Of a stretch of DNA of 64,000 bases, positions 63,805 to 64,000 are shown in pieces. The position numbers were made by a program, and so were the translations under genes. A model generated the notes under the pieces. That model searched no databases. It saw only the letters and a program-made list of their open reading frames with translations, and had not been told where the DNA came from. Position 1 is the first letter of the stretch, and the number at the start of each line of letters is the position of its first letter. The stretch comes from Cytobacillus horneckiae (GTDB lineage Bacteria > Bacillota > Bacilli > Bacillales > Cytobacillaceae). The DNA lies in assembly GCF_002835735.1 (NCBI RefSeq), contig NZ_PISD01000043.1, positions 1 to 64,000 of the forward strand, in the 5' to 3' direction.

Positions 63805-64000
63805 CTCAATACGAATATATAAATCTATCTTAAAAAATATTGTATTTTTCTGAAAAATGGGTTAATATATTTTTATAAGCCAATGACAGCAATGACCTTG
63901 CTGCGTTTATCGGCTTAATATTAAAGAATTTTATAGTTTAAATATTGACTGAGTTCACTTGATTTTCCATTGCCGGAAAACGAGCCTTTGAATAGAAGTC

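Noticed and set aside
63805-64000. Gene or mobile element at the right edge
   Set aside because: Only short frames are seen; too little sequence remains to support a call.

Overview
The window reads as a chromosomal segment of a low-GC, endospore-forming Bacillaceae bacterium. The strongest pointer is the conserved Bacillus order lexA / yneA-yneB-ynzC-tkt-sirA-yneF ... ccdA-yneI-yneJ-yneK (37.5-51.4 kb). Spore and sporulation genes support it: a GerA-type germination subunit, two S-Ena-like appendage proteins, SirA, a Spo0E phosphatase and two SinI-like antirepressors. No rRNA, tRNA, CRISPR array or intact insertion sequence was found.

1-20 kb is an accessory region under decay. It opens with gene remnants and a wrecked PBSX-type phage lysis cassette (XhlA-like, holin, amidase-LysM). 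Spore-surface and regulatory genes follow (Ena-like pair, cupin, two XRE regulators, SinI-like, GerA-A), then truncated protease and amidase pieces and an ArsR-MFS pair. Five very small secreted-peptide genes lie on the minus strand. Four of them diverge from small plus-strand genes, and two of those plus-strand partners share a related coiled-coil sequence. This looks like a repeated module and I could not assign it to a known system.

20-27.5 kb carries a uridine-kinase-like P-loop protein, a nucleotidyltransferase, a degenerate-GGDEF/GT2 glycosyltransferase pair (ydaK-ydaM-like), a DUF1801 protein, a roughly 0.5 kb tandem repeat array, an M14 carboxypeptidase with a small partner, and a DUF2294 protein.

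27.6-34.8 kb is a potassium-uptake locus. A sigma-A promoter and a c-di-AMP (ydaO/yuaA) riboswitch with terminator come first. Next are two copies of an unrecognised structured leader, each ending in its own terminator, one before a Spo0M-like gene and one before kdpF-A-B-C and a kinase-less short kdpD. There is no kdpE.

34.8-54 kb holds decayed Arg/Gly/Cys-rich coat-like genes, a Nudix hydrolase, a broken DinB gene, the SOS block (three LexA boxes between lexA and yneA), transketolase, sirA-yneF, a heterodimeric ABC exporter whose second subunit has an ochre codon in the signature motif, spo0E, the cytochrome c maturation cluster, and a DUF485/acetate symporter pair.

54-64 kb has a PLP aldolase/deaminase overlapping an FAD sugar-lactone oxidase, bacterial nitric oxide synthase, a TetR/DHA2 efflux pair, a RimK-like ATP-grasp gene whose middle 311 bp is inverted (restoring it gives one continuous frame), and an LtaS-family synthase.
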